From positions 62,001-126,000 of the forward strand of contig NZ_BAAAOK010000040.1 in assembly GCF_039530285.1 (NCBI RefSeq): 64,000 nucleotides of DNA. The letters run 5' to 3'. Positions 42,602 through 52,185 of the stretch are shown piece by piece; within the stretch, counting starts at the first letter, position 1; each line of letters starts with the position of its first letter. This DNA comes from Actinomadura_C alba (GTDB lineage Bacteria; Actinomycetota; Actinomycetes; Streptosporangiales; Streptosporangiaceae). The notes under the pieces are model-generated. The model saw nothing but the letters and a program-made list of their open reading frames with translations. It searched no databases and had not been told where the DNA came from. Position numbers and translations under genes: made by a program.

Positions 42602-44584
42602 GTGAACGATTACGTGGAAAGAAGACGACGCGCGAGGTGGCGGCGACCGCTCACGGCCGCCGTGCTGTCGCTGTCGGCATTGATCTCGACCGCCCAGATC
42701 GCCCATGCGGACGCCTCCGCCCCGGCGCTCTCCCTCGCCGAGGGCCAGGTCGTACGTGGACAGATCACGGTCTACGCCGGAGGCGCGCCCGAATCCCGGC
42801 TGAGCCTCGAACTGGACGGCACGGCCGTCACCGCGGAGCCGGCGTCGAGCCTGCCGGCCACGGTGCTGTTCGAGGCCGACGGCATCCAGAGCGGCTCGCA
42901 GCGGCTGCTGAACTCGGTCTGGGTCAACGGCGAGATGGTCACGCTCATAAACCGTGACTACTCCGGCTTCGCGACGGTCGCCGTACCGCTGCCGGCGGGC
43001 TCGCTGCACGATGGAGCCAACCGGGTGACGGTTCGCGCCGGCGACTCGGTCTCGCCGACCAGCCTGGCGAAGAACCATGACGACTTCACGATCCGCAACG
43101 TCCGGTTGCGCCTGCTCGACGGTACGGAGCTGAGGGACCCGGCCGTGCCCGCCGACCGGCACCTGTCGATCGGCGACGGTTACCCCGGCGGCAACGCCAC
43201 CGAGGAGCAGGTCACAAGGAACTTCGGCATCGGCGTCCCAGCGGAGCGGCTGCGCGGCGTCTCCTATGACCTCGACACGCGCCCGCTCACGGACGGCCCG
43301 CACACCATGCGGGTCGTCGCGGGCGACGACGGCGGGCAGGCCCATCGCGACGTGACGTTCCGCGTCGACAACACCGCACCGCGGATCATCTCCACTTCGC
43401 CCGCGGCCGGCGAGCGCGTCAACGGCGGGGACGTCACCGTCCAGGTTAACGCAATCGACTCCGTGTCCGGCGTCGCGGGGGCGACCGCGGTGCTGGACGG
43501 CCGGGCCGTCCCGGTGCCCGACCGCTTCCCGGTGGAGAACATCCCGGCCGGGTCACACCAGCTCACGGTCACCGTCACCGACGCGGCCGGCAACGCCGAC
43601 ACCGAGACCATCCGGTTCAGTACCGTTGAGGTGCCCATCGCGCGCGGTGCCCGTGACAAGGGCCGCCAGGACCACGGCCCGGTCTCCGGCCCGGACGCGC
43701 CGGTGCTGGCCGCGGCGGGCGACGTCGCGTGTGCGGCCACCAGCCAGGTCACCCCCAAGACCTGCCACCAGGCCGGCACCGCCGCCCTGGTCCGGCAGCT
43801 CGAGCCGGACGCGGTCGCGATGCTCGCGGACGGGCAGTACGACGTCGGGACCCTGGAGGCGTTCAACTCCTCCTACGACAAGACGTGGGGGACGTTCAAG
43901 GACATCACGCACCCGGCCGTGGGCAACCACGAGTACGCGCAGGCGTACTACCCGGGGGCGAGGGCGGACGGCTACTTCGACTACTTCAACGGCGTGGGCG
44001 CGGCCGACGGCCCCGCCGGAGACCGGCAGCGCGGCTACTACTCCTACGATCTGGGCCGCTGGCACGTCGTCGCACTGAACGGCGAGTGCGGTGTCGTGTC
44101 GTGCGCGCCTGGCTCCGGGCAGTACCGCTGGCTGGAGCAGGACCTGCGGGCTCATCGCAACAAGTGCACGCTGGCGTACTGGCACAAGCCGCTGTTCTCC
44201 GCGCTCTATCCGAACCGGCCGGCCAACCCGGACACCAAGCCGCTCTGGCAAGTGGCCGAGCGCTACGGCGTCGACGTCGTGCTCAACGGCCACGACCACA
44301 GCTACCAGCGCTTCGACCCGCAGAACGCCGACGGCGCCGCCGACCCGGCCGGGCCGCGTCAGTTCACCGTCGGAACGGGCGGCGTCGGCTTCCACACCGA
44401 CCTGTCCCCGACCGCGAACCTCGCCGTGGCGAACGCGGACACCTTCGGCGTGCTCAAGCTGACGCTGCGGCCCACGGGCTATGACTGGCGGTTCGTGCCC
44501 GAACCAGGCAACGGCAACGGCACATTCACCGACGCCGGCTCCGCCGCCTGCGGCCACCTCGCCCCTGGCCAGGCCCGGAAGTAG
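42602..44584 (+). CDS. Secreted metallophosphoesterase with N-terminal Ig-like domains
   Basis: Exported protein (660 aa). The signal ends near TAQIAHADA. Residues about 35-350 are beta-rich, including an Ig-like module with VDNTAPRIISTSPAAGERVN and DSVSGVAGATAVLDG. The C-terminal half is a calcineurin-like phosphoesterase: AAAGDVAC near 371, the second metal site region LADGQYDVGT (the family usually has GDNQY, but the aspartate is retained), GNHEY near 440, YWHKPLFS near 523 and NGHDHSYQR near 563. The likely reaction is phosphate-ester hydrolysis outside the cell. GTG 42602 follows AGAGGAAG. It ends at a shared terminator with the convergent frd operon. Confidence 0.87.
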   Translation: MNDYVERRRRARWRRPLTAAVLSLSALISTAQIAHADASAPALSLAEGQVVRGQITVYAGGAPESRLSLELDGTAVTAEPASSLPATVLFEADGIQSGSQRLLNSVWVNGEMVTLINRDYSGFATVAVPLPAGSLHDGANRVTVRAGDSVSPTSLAKNHDDFTIRNVRLRLLDGTELRDPAVPADRHLSIGDGYPGGNATEEQVTRNFGIGVPAERLRGVSYDLDTRPLTDGPHTMRVVAGDDGGQAHRDVTFRVDNTAPRIISTSPAAGERVNGGDVTVQVNAIDSVSGVAGATAVLDGRAVPVPDRFPVENIPAGSHQLTVTVTDAAGNADTETIRFSTVEVPIARGARDKGRQDHGPVSGPDAPVLAAAGDVACAATSQVTPKTCHQAGTAALVRQLEPDAVAMLADGQYDVGTLEAFNSSYDKTWGTFKDITHPAVGNHEYAQAYYPGARADGYFDYFNGVGAADGPAGDRQRGYYSYDLGRWHVVALNGECGVVSCAPGSGQYRWLEQDLRAHRNKCTLAYWHKPLFSALYPNRPANPDTKPLWQVAERYGVDVVLNGHDHSYQRFDPQNADGAADPAGPRQFTVGTGGVGFHTDLSPTANLAVANADTFGVLKLTLRPTGYDWRFVPEPGNGNGTFTDAGSAACGHLAPGQARK

Positions 44585-44639
44585 GCACCCGACCCCGCGG
44601 CAGATCGCGGCTTCGCGCCCGCGCGCCGTCGTGGTGCGC

Positions 44640-44675
44640 CGTACGGTCCCGCCCGGGCGGGAGCGGGACCGTACG
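44640..44675. terminator. Bidirectional terminator between phosphoesterase and frd operon
   Basis: A 13-bp perfect stem (CGTACGGTCCCGC at 44640-44652 with 44663-44675) around a 10-nt GC-rich loop, between convergent stops at 44584 and 44726. Confidence 0.75.
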
Positions 44676-44725
44676 ACGTCATCACAAGTCCGGGCGGCTA
44701 CCGCCGCCGCGCCTCCACGACCCGC

Positions 44726-45079
44726 TCACCAGGCTGCCAGCAGGAGATAGCTCGCCACTGCCGACCCGGCCAGCGCTGCGCCGTAGCAGAACAGGTTGAT
44801 CGGCCTTCCGAGGTGCTTGAGCTGTAGCCCGTCGTACAGGGTGTAGCGGAACCGGTGAGCCCAGTGGAAGAGCGCCAGCACGCAGAGGCCGAGAAGAACG
44901 ACGCGCGTGACGGGCTGGCCCAGTACGGCGGACAGGTGCGCATGGTCGGGCGGCGACACCCAGCCCAGCGGGAACGCGAGGCCGAAAAGGAGCAGCAGGG
45001 CCGGGATCAGCAGCGCCGACAGCACGCCGCCGGCGCTGAACAGTAGCCACAGGAACGGTTCCATCGGACGCCTGGCCAT
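44726..45079 (-). CDS. frdD: Fumarate reductase membrane anchor subunit D
   Basis: 117 aa with three hydrophobic helices (FLWLLFSAGGVLSALLIPAL; VVLLGLCVLALFHWAHRFRY; LFCYGAALAGSAVASYLLLA). The segment LFHWAHRFRYTLYDGLQLKH is the recognisable FrdD signature. It is the last gene of the operon, 3 bp after frdC. With FrdC it anchors the catalytic dimer and binds menaquinone; no haem-ligand pattern is evident, as in E. coli-type enzymes. Confidence 0.9.
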   Translation of the reverse strand: MARRPMEPFLWLLFSAGGVLSALLIPALLLLFGLAFPLGWVSPPDHAHLSAVLGQPVTRVVLLGLCVLALFHWAHRFRYTLYDGLQLKHLGRPINLFCYGAALAGSAVASYLLLAAW

Positions 45080-45082
45080 CGT

Positions 45083-45499
45083 TCACCCCAGGATCAGTGA
45101 AGCCACGAGCGCCGATGCGAGCACCCAGGCCACGAGATTGCCCGCGCCGACCACGGCTGCCGGCAGGCGCTTGCCGCGCAGCCGTACGACCATCGCGTGC
45201 GGCGCGAGCATGAACAACCAGGTGACGGCGTGGAGCACGATGAAGCACAGCGCGATCACGTTCAGCGAGAGCACCCCCGGTCCGGCGCTCCAGTCCAGGA
45301 ACCGCCGGTAGTCGTCCGGCCCCTGAGCAACCGCATTCACCAGCAGCAGTAGGAAGACCACGAACCAGGCCACAAAAACGCTGCTCAGCTCGCGGAGTAC
45401 GAACAGCAGATACGAGCGGCGTCGCAGCCACCAGAAGACGGGAATGTGAGGCCGGTACCACCTGGGATGGAACGGCGTGTACTCGATCTTCTCGCTCAT
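45083..45499 (-). CDS. frdC: Fumarate reductase membrane anchor subunit C
   Basis: 138 aa, three membrane helices. The N-terminus EYTPFHPRWYRPHIPVFWWL is typical of FrdC; FVLRELSSVFVAWFVVFLLL and LNVIALCFIVLHAVTWLFML follow. ATG 45499 overlaps the frdB stop (ATGA), implying coupled translation; the frame extends upstream only because it shadows frdB. Confidence 0.9.
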   Translation of the reverse strand: MSEKIEYTPFHPRWYRPHIPVFWWLRRRSYLLFVLRELSSVFVAWFVVFLLLLVNAVAQGPDDYRRFLDWSAGPGVLSLNVIALCFIVLHAVTWLFMLAPHAMVVRLRGKRLPAAVVGAGNLVAWVLASALVASLILG

Positions 45500-46239
45500 C
45501 GTGCCCCCCGCGGCAGAAGGAGGGTCTTGAGGGACTCCATGGCGGCCGTGAACTTGTAGCGCTGGATGGCACCGGCGGGATCGACGTCCTTCGGGCAGAC
45601 CGCGCTGCACTCGCCCACAAAGGTGCAGGCCCAGATGCCTTCGGCGGCCGAGAGGACATCCATCCGCTCCGAGGCGCCCTGGTCACGCGAGTCGAGGTTG
45701 TAGCGCTGGGCGAGAGCGATGGCCGCCGGGCCGAGGAACTCCTGGTCGAGCCCGTAAACGGGGCAGGCTGCGTAACAGAGCATGCAGTTGATGCACATGC
45801 TGAACCGCTCGTACTCCTCACGCTCCGCCGGCAACTGCGGATATTCATTTTCGGCCGGTGGTTCCTGCTCCGAGCGGATGAGCCAGGGCTTGATCTGCGG
45901 CAGCTTGCGCATGAAGTCGCCGATGTCCACAACGAGATCGCGCACAACCGGGAAGTTGGACAGCGGCTCGACGCGTATCGGGCCCGGCGCGTAGTCCTCC
46001 AGGAAGGTGGCACAGGTCAGCTTCGGCTCTCCGTTGACGGTCATGCCGCAGCTCCCGCAGACGCCCATCCGGCAGGACCAGCGGTATGAGAGCGTGCCGT
46101 CCAGGTGGTCCTTGATGTGGTTCAGGCCGTCGAGGATCGCCCACTCCTTGCGCAGCGGTATCTCGTACTCCTGCGCCGTCGGCTCGGTTTCGCTCTCCGG
46201 CCGGTAGCGGGTTACCCGCAGGGTGATGCGATCCGTCAT
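45496..46239 (-). CDS. frdB: Fumarate reductase iron-sulfur subunit B
   Basis: 247 aa. The N-terminal ferredoxin domain carries the [2Fe-2S] cysteines in SCRMGVCGSCGMTVNGEPKL and the following TC. The C-terminal domain carries CINCMLCYAACPVYG for [4Fe-4S] and CTFVGECSAVCPKDVDP for the remaining cluster. It relays electrons between quinone and FAD. ATG 46239 with GGGAGGTAACGCTC upstream is better than the ATG at 46278. It starts 5 bp after frdA ends. Confidence 0.94.
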   Translation of the reverse strand: MTDRITLRVTRYRPESETEPTAQEYEIPLRKEWAILDGLNHIKDHLDGTLSYRWSCRMGVCGSCGMTVNGEPKLTCATFLEDYAPGPIRVEPLSNFPVVRDLVVDIGDFMRKLPQIKPWLIRSEQEPPAENEYPQLPAEREEYERFSMCINCMLCYAACPVYGLDQEFLGPAAIALAQRYNLDSRDQGASERMDVLSAAEGIWACTFVGECSAVCPKDVDPAGAIQRYKFTAAMESLKTLLLPRGAR

Positions 46240-46244
46240 GAGCG

Positions 46245-47996
46245 TTACCTCCCGTACACCCGCTCCCCCGGGGGCCACCGGGTGATCGTCACCGGCGGAT
46301 ACTCCACCCGCTGTGACCCGTCGGCGTCGCGGTGGACAAGCGAGTTGGCGAGGAACCTGTGGTCGTCGCGGGCCGGGAAGTCGACACGCTGGTGCGCTCC
46401 ACGCGACTCCTCGCGCAGCAACGCACAGTGAACGATGATTTCGGCCACGTCCAGCATGAACGACAGCTCGAGAGCGGCGAGCAGCTCGGTGTTGAAGGTC
46501 CGGCTGCGGTCCTCGAGGCGGGCGGAGCGGAACCGCTCCTGAAGGACACTCAGCCTGTCGGCGGCCTTGGCCAGTGAGTCTCCCGAACGGTAGATCCCCG
46601 CGCCCTCCTCCATGGTCGCCCGCATCTCCTCGCGGATGGCCGAGATCGGTTCCTTCCCGTCGCGGTGGAACAGGTCGCGTTCCAGCCGCCGCCGCTCGTC
46701 CTCCACCTGCGCCTGTACGGCCGGCCGTACGGCGGTGCCGCCTTGCGCGCCCGAGGCGAACGAGGCGGCGGCTCGCCCGGCACGGGCACCGAACACGAGC
46801 AGTTCGGGCAGCGAGTTGGACCCGAGACGGTTCGCGCCGTTGATGCTGACACAGGCGGCCTCGCCGGCGGCGAACAAACCCTCCAGAGGAGTGGCACCGT
46901 GGATGTCGGTGTGGACCCCGCCCATCATGTAGTGAACGACCGGCCGCACCGGGATCAGCTCGTGGACCGGGTCGATGTTCTCGTAACTCCGGCAGAGCTC
47001 CCGTACGAAGGGAAGCCTGGCGTCGATGACCGTCTCTCCGAGGTGACGCAGGTCCAGGTGCACGACAGGCCCGTAGGGCGTGTCGAGGGTCCGGCCCTTC
47101 TCGATCTCCTTGACGAATGCCTGCGACAGGCGGTCACGCGGCCCCAGCTCCATGCTGCGCAGCACGGGTTTGGGTGAGGGCGTGCCGAGATCATAATCCT
47201 GCAGATACCGGTAGCCATCCTTGTTGATCAACCAGCCACCCTCGGCCCGAGCCGCCTCTGTGACAAGGATGCCCGTGAACGGCAGGCCGGTCGGATGGTA
47301 CTGAACGAACTCCATGTCCTTGAGCGGAGCGCCCGCCCGGTAAGCCAGGCCCAAGCCGTCGCCGGTCTTAATGGCAGCATTGGTGGTGAAGGGGTAGATC
47401 TGGCCACACCCGCCCGTGCAGAGAATGACCGCCTTGGCGGTGATGGCCTCGATCCGGCCCGACATCAGCTCCACGGCGACGACGCCGACCACGCGGCCGT
47501 CGTCGACGAGCAACTTCATCACATACCACTCGTCGTAGCGGGCGATGCGCTCGTATTGCAGGGCGGTCTGGAACAGCGTGTGGAGCAGATGGAAGCCCGT
47601 CCTGTCCGCGGCGTACCACGTGCGCATCTTCTTCATTCCGCCGAACGGTCGTACGGCCACGCGTCCGTCCGGCTCGCGGCTCCACGGACAGCCCCAATGC
47701 TCCAGCCGGAGCAACTCCCCGGGTGCCTCCTTGACGAAGACCTCGACGGCGTCCTGAGCGCACAACCAATCCCCTCCTGAGATCGTGTCGTAGGCGTGCT
47801 CGTCGAGGCTGTCATCAGGCCGGATGACAGCCGCAGCCCCGCCCTCGGCCGAGACCGTGTGGCTACGCATCGGATACACCTTGGAGACGATCGCCACGCT
47901 CAGCCGCGCATCATCCTCCGCGACGGCGATCGCCGCGCGTAATCCCGCGCCACCGCCGCCCACGATCAGAACGTCATGCGAAAGCGTCATGGTCAC
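46245..47996 (-). CDS. frdA: Fumarate reductase flavoprotein subunit A
   Basis: 583 aa catalytic subunit. The FAD motif VLIVGGGGAGLRAAIAVAED lies at the N-terminus. MRSHTVSAEGGAAAV holds the histidine that links FAD covalently. The active-site segments are FVQYHPTGLPFTGILVTEAA and RPVVHYMMGGVHTD. It ends in the usual C-terminal DFPARDDHRFLANSLV region. The gene order frdABCD with two small anchors indicates a quinol:fumarate reductase-type complex, though it could also run as succinate dehydrogenase. The start is GTG 47996 or ATG 47990; neither has a strong ribosome binding site. Confidence 0.94.
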   Translation of the reverse strand: MTMTLSHDVLIVGGGGAGLRAAIAVAEDDARLSVAIVSKVYPMRSHTVSAEGGAAAVIRPDDSLDEHAYDTISGGDWLCAQDAVEVFVKEAPGELLRLEHWGCPWSREPDGRVAVRPFGGMKKMRTWYAADRTGFHLLHTLFQTALQYERIARYDEWYVMKLLVDDGRVVGVVAVELMSGRIEAITAKAVILCTGGCGQIYPFTTNAAIKTGDGLGLAYRAGAPLKDMEFVQYHPTGLPFTGILVTEAARAEGGWLINKDGYRYLQDYDLGTPSPKPVLRSMELGPRDRLSQAFVKEIEKGRTLDTPYGPVVHLDLRHLGETVIDARLPFVRELCRSYENIDPVHELIPVRPVVHYMMGGVHTDIHGATPLEGLFAAGEAACVSINGANRLGSNSLPELLVFGARAGRAAASFASGAQGGTAVRPAVQAQVEDERRRLERDLFHRDGKEPISAIREEMRATMEEGAGIYRSGDSLAKAADRLSVLQERFRSARLEDRSRTFNTELLAALELSFMLDVAEIIVHCALLREESRGAHQRVDFPARDDHRFLANSLVHRDADGSQRVEYPPVTITRWPPGERVYGR

Positions 47997-48055
47997 GCAA
48001 TCAACTCATGGGCGATATCGCCTTCGGCTCCGTGCGCCCGCTGTGGGCACACCCG

Positions 48056-48289
48056 TCAAGAGCCATGGTCCGCACCGAGCTCATCTCGGGCGACCTTTCC
48101 ATCGTGCCGAACGGCTGTCACCTCGATGCTGCCGTCGTGATATTCATGACGGCTCCTGCGGCAGCCGCAGGAAAAGTACTCATCCCTGATGAGTAGGCCC
48201 TGCTCGTCATCGTCCACGTAGCGCTCGCCGTCCACGGTCTTCCCGCACGGCGCCTTCTCACCTATGAAACGGGTCCTCGTGCCAACCAT
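48056..48289 (-). CDS. Small conserved hypothetical protein
   Basis: 77 aa, soluble and charged. RTRFIGEKAPCGKTVDGERY is followed by LLIRDEYFSCGCRRSRHEYH and an acidic C-terminus. Three cysteines (one in APCG, two in SCGC) could bind a metal or form a disulfide. ATG 48289 follows GGGGAGCGGACG, a good ribosome binding site; the longer frame to 48445 is less likely. It is upstream of frdA on the same strand but separated by 59 bp. I recognise it only as an actinobacterial-type hypothetical. Confidence 0.6.
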   Translation of the reverse strand: MVGTRTRFIGEKAPCGKTVDGERYVDDDEQGLLIRDEYFSCGCRRSRHEYHDGSIEVTAVRHDGKVARDELGADHGS

Positions 48290-48528
48290 CGTCCGCTCCC
48301 CCTGCAGACATCTGGGCACCATGAACAGCCGGGAACTCCCGGCTCCATACGTCGGGTGAACCGGAGCAACGACCCCGACCCGCACCACGAACGCATCTAC
48401 ACCCTCCAGCCTCTCACCCGACAGAGGCTGGGAAAAGACCCGCAATCAAGATCCCAACACTGGCCCGCGGCACACCCCAGAACACCTGATCGTGGTCGTG
48501 GCTGTCGATCACCTCACCGCGTTGAGAA

Positions 48529-49977
48529 TCATTGGCGTGCGAGCAAGCGCAGCAGGGTCCGCGTACCGAAGCCGGTCGCCCCGTCACAGGACGCGTCCCC
48601 GGCCCAAGCCGGACCGGCGAAGTCGCAGTGCACCCAGGGGATATCGCGGGGGACGAACTCCCCCAGGAACAAGGCAGCGGTCAGCGCTCGGCCCGAGGAC
48701 CGCAGCGGATGGTTGCGGACACCGGAGGCAGTACGCACCTGGTCGAGGTAACGCGGTGCCCACGGCAGCCGCCACATCGGCTCACCCGCCGCCGCCGACG
48801 CGGAGAGCAGCGCCTCGGCGGCCGAGTCGTCCGGGCTGATCACCGCGCCTATCTCAGGTCCGAGCGCGGTGACCGCCTGGTACGTCAAGGTAGCCATGTC
48901 GATCACAAGATCCGGCCGCTCCTCCACCGCCAGCGCCAACGCGTCGGCGAGCACCACTCGGCCCTCGAAGTCGGTGTCGAGAATCTGAATCTGCGTGCCG
49001 TCATAACTTGAAACGACATCGCCTGGACGGGCGGAGCCCGGCCCCGGCAGGTTCTCGGCGAAGGGCAGGATCGCGCGCACGGTGGCTCGCACGCCGAGGC
49101 GCCCGAGCACGGCCATGACGGCCAGCACGACGGCCGCGCCCGCGACGTCCGAGCGCATCGACTGCATGGCATCCGGCGACTTCAGCGACAACCCGCCGCT
49201 GTCGAATGTGATGCCTTTGCCCGCCAGGGTTATCGACGGTCCGTCGCCGGTGCCGTCGTAGCGCAGCTGCACCAGCCGCGGACCGTTCACCGAGCCGCAA
49301 CCGATCGCGGTCAACCCGCCGAAACCTCGGTCGCGTAGCTCGATGTCGTCGAGAATCGAACACTGCAGCTCTGCGCGTACCGCGATGTCCCGGGCCCACA
49401 GCGCGGCTTGTCCGGGCGTGACCACATTGGCCGGAGCGCTGGTGAGCAGGCTCGCCAACCGAGACGCCTGCGCCGCGATGAGTCCTTCACGGGCGGCATC
49501 CGGCACGCTCCCGCCGAGGGTATCGAGTGTCAGGCGAACATTCCGGTCGGGCCGGATGCCGCTGACCAGGCCGTCGATCCAGGCGCGGACGTTGTCGGCG
49601 TCGCACTCGGGCAGCTCGATCAGCACGTCGCCGTCAGCGATGACCGCCCCGGCCGCCGTGCCCGCGACCCGCAGCGTCTCCGGAGTGGAATCAGCCGCGC
49701 ACCCCAGCCCGACGAGCAGCGTGTCCCCGGCCACGGACAGTTCTCCGGGGGCCCCCGCGAAGGGCAGCCAACCCTGGGAGAACCCGGAGGCGTTCTCCGC
49801 GGTGACGCCACGCACCGTTCGCGTGGCCCTGCCCGACCCCAGCAACTGCACACTGCCGGTGCCAGAAGCAGCGGCCGCCACCGCGGCCTCGATCTCCGTG
49901 CGATGGTCGCGACCGCGTGCGGTTCCGGGCCCGGTCGGGGAGCCGGACGCAAACGGTTGTTCGCTCAGCGAGGCCAT
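48529..49977 (-). CDS. Leucyl-aminopeptidase-family (M17) metallopeptidase
   Basis: 482 aa. The C-terminal catalytic domain keeps all M17 metal ligands and catalytic residues: ITLAGKGITFDSGGLSLKSP (Lys, Asp), MQSMRSDVAGAA (Asp), and DTDFEGRVVLADALALA in place of the canonical NTDAEGR motif (Asp, Glu and Arg retained). The end, WVHCDFAGPAW, is as in the family. The N-terminal half is divergent. AAGGAGG precedes the ATG. It stands divergent from hyuA with 162 bp between, so it may cut an amide or dipeptide product of that pathway; this is inference from position. Confidence 0.87.
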   Translation of the reverse strand: MASLSEQPFASGSPTGPGTARGRDHRTEIEAAVAAAASGTGSVQLLGSGRATRTVRGVTAENASGFSQGWLPFAGAPGELSVAGDTLLVGLGCAADSTPETLRVAGTAAGAVIADGDVLIELPECDADNVRAWIDGLVSGIRPDRNVRLTLDTLGGSVPDAAREGLIAAQASRLASLLTSAPANVVTPGQAALWARDIAVRAELQCSILDDIELRDRGFGGLTAIGCGSVNGPRLVQLRYDGTGDGPSITLAGKGITFDSGGLSLKSPDAMQSMRSDVAGAAVVLAVMAVLGRLGVRATVRAILPFAENLPGPGSARPGDVVSSYDGTQIQILDTDFEGRVVLADALALAVEERPDLVIDMATLTYQAVTALGPEIGAVISPDDSAAEALLSASAAAGEPMWRLPWAPRYLDQVRTASGVRNHPLRSSGRALTAALFLGEFVPRDIPWVHCDFAGPAWAGDASCDGATGFGTRTLLRLLARQ

Positions 49978-50139
49978 GGTCCTCCTTGCCGGAATTCGTG
50001 GGCGAAGTCTCCACCGCGGCGGTCGGTGACCCGCCGTGCGCCCCGCACGCGAGAGGGCACGGCGGCTATGCGCCGTGCACAGCGAGGGCTGCGACCCGAC
50101 ACCTAACTTTCGGGTACGTCTGCTGGATCGGAGATTGTC

Positions 50140-52185
50140 ATGGCGAAGTACCGAGTGTCGATGGACATCGGGGGAACCTTCACCGACGTCGTCACCTACG
50201 ACGACGATGCCGGCGTGTTCGCCGCGAGTAAGGCATCGACCACGCCGGATGACCTGAGCGAAGGCGTTATGGCGGGTCTGGATTCGGTCGTCGAATCACC
50301 CGGTGACATCAGCTTCCTGGTGCATGGCACCACCCAGGGTCTCAACGCCTTTCTCGAGCGGCGCGGCGTTCCCGTGCTGTTGCTGGGTACCGCCGGCGCC
50401 GAAGACACCTACCACATCGCGCGTGGGCCCCGAAAGCGCCTGTACGACCTGCACTACCGCAAGCCGACACCGCTGGTGCCGCGCCGCGACGTCGTCGGTA
50501 TCGGCGGTCGGATCGCCGCCGACGGGACCGAACTGGTGCCCTTGGACGAACGGGCGGTGCGGAACGCGGCGATCACCGTCCGCGAGCGCGGCCTGGGCGC
50601 GATCGCGATCTCATTCCTGTTCAGCTTCAAGAATCCCGCTCATGAGCTGCGGGCTCGCGAGATCGTACTCGAAGAGCTCGGCGAGGACTTCACGGTCTCC
50701 CTGTCACATGAGGCGGCGAAGGAATGGCGCGAGTACGAGCGCACCTCCTCCGCGGTCGTCGAGAGCTACACCGGTCCGATTGTGCGCCGCTACCTGAACG
50801 ATCTGGAGATCCGGCTACGTCACGGGGGGATGACCGTTCCGTTGCACGTCATGCAGTCCTCGGGAGGGATTCTCACCGCCGACTCGGCCCGGCGACGTCC
50901 GCTGCAGACGCTGCTTTCGGGACCGGTGGGCGGTGCGATGGCATGTGCCGAACTCTCGCAGGTCGTCAACCGTCCCAATCTGATCGGTGTCGACATGGGT
51001 GGGACGTCGTTCGACGTGTCCCTCATCGTCGACGGCGAGCCGGATGTGTCGGCCGAGGCGCAACTCGAGGGATTGCCGATGCTGATGAGTGTCGTCAACA
51101 TCCACACGGTGGGCGCGGGCGGTGGCTCGGTCGCGTGGATGGAGGCCGGTGGCCTGCGAGTGGGGCCGCGCTCGGCCGGCGCACGACCTGGACCGGCCGC
51201 CTACGGCCGAGGCGGCATCGAGCCGACGGTCACGGACGCGAACCTGGTACTCGGGCGCATCGACCCCAACGGCTTCGCGGGAGGTCAAATGACTCTCGAC
51301 ACCGGCGCGGCGGCGGCCGCCGTGGCTGAACTCGCCGGCGAGTTCGGTCTCGATGTCATCGCCATGGCCGAGGGGATCTGCGATGTCGCGAACTCCAAGA
51401 TGGCCCAGGCAATCCGAACGATCACGGTCTCGCGTGGCATCGAGCCGCGCGAGTCGAGCCTGGTCGCGTTCGGTGGCGCAGGTCCGATGCACGCTGTGTT
51501 CCTGGCCCAGGAACTCGGCATCGCGGAAACGATCGTGCCGCGCTTTCCCGGCGCTTTCTCCGCGTGGGGAATGCTCCAGACCCAGATCCGCAAGGACTTC
51601 ACCGAACCGTACTTCTATCTGGACGCGGACCTCGACGGCCGGGACATGTCGGCGATGCTCCGCGGTTTGGAGAAGCACGGCCTGGCGACGCTGGCCGATG
51701 AGGGTGTGCAATCTCAGCACCGGACCGCCGCGCATGCGGTCGACATCCGATATGCCGCGCAGGAGTACACCCTGACGGTCCCGCTGACAGACGCGAAAGA
51801 GCCGTCGACGCCGGATTTCCTGGCCGTGATCGCCGAGCGATTCGCGGAGATGCACAAGAGTCGGTATGGGCATGCCAACCTCGGTGCCCCGATCGAGTTC
51901 GTCACGCTGCGCAGCACCGCGTTCGGCCATCTCGGCCGACCGGAGCCGCAGAGATGGCCGCGCGCCGAATCCCCGGAATTCCCGCACGACGTGCGGCAGG
52001 TCGTGTTCGGTGGCGCGGAACGCGACGCGGTGGTCGTGCGGCGCGACGACCTGTTCTCCGGACACCGTTTCGATGGTCCCGCCGTCATCGTCGAGGACAC
52101 CGCCACCACCGTGGTACCGCCTGGGTATGAGCTGTCGGTCGACGAAATCGGATCTTTGATCATCCGAGTGAAGGAGCAGTCATGA
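50140..52185 (+). CDS. hyuA: Hydantoinase/oxoprolinase subunit A
   Basis: 681 aa ATP-dependent ring-opening subunit of the N-methylhydantoinase/5-oxoprolinase family. SMDIGGTFTDVVTYDDDAG near residue 7 and GVDMGGTSFDVSLIVDGEPD near 285 are the two ASKHA-type nucleotide motifs. LVHGTTQGLNAFLERRG and EYERTSSAVVESYTGPIVRR are family signatures. GGAGATT lies just upstream of the ATG. Its stop overlaps the hyuB start (ATGA), so the two are made together. Together they would hydrolyse a cyclic imide or lactam using ATP. Confidence 0.93.
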   Translation: MAKYRVSMDIGGTFTDVVTYDDDAGVFAASKASTTPDDLSEGVMAGLDSVVESPGDISFLVHGTTQGLNAFLERRGVPVLLLGTAGAEDTYHIARGPRKRLYDLHYRKPTPLVPRRDVVGIGGRIAADGTELVPLDERAVRNAAITVRERGLGAIAISFLFSFKNPAHELRAREIVLEELGEDFTVSLSHEAAKEWREYERTSSAVVESYTGPIVRRYLNDLEIRLRHGGMTVPLHVMQSSGGILTADSARRRPLQTLLSGPVGGAMACAELSQVVNRPNLIGVDMGGTSFDVSLIVDGEPDVSAEAQLEGLPMLMSVVNIHTVGAGGGSVAWMEAGGLRVGPRSAGARPGPAAYGRGGIEPTVTDANLVLGRIDPNGFAGGQMTLDTGAAAAAVAELAGEFGLDVIAMAEGICDVANSKMAQAIRTITVSRGIEPRESSLVAFGGAGPMHAVFLAQELGIAETIVPRFPGAFSAWGMLQTQIRKDFTEPYFYLDADLDGRDMSAMLRGLEKHGLATLADEGVQSQHRTAAHAVDIRYAAQEYTLTVPLTDAKEPSTPDFLAVIAERFAEMHKSRYGHANLGAPIEFVTLRSTAFGHLGRPEPQRWPRAESPEFPHDVRQVVFGGAERDAVVVRRDDLFSGHRFDGPAVIVEDTATTVVPPGYELSVDEIGSLIIRVKEQS

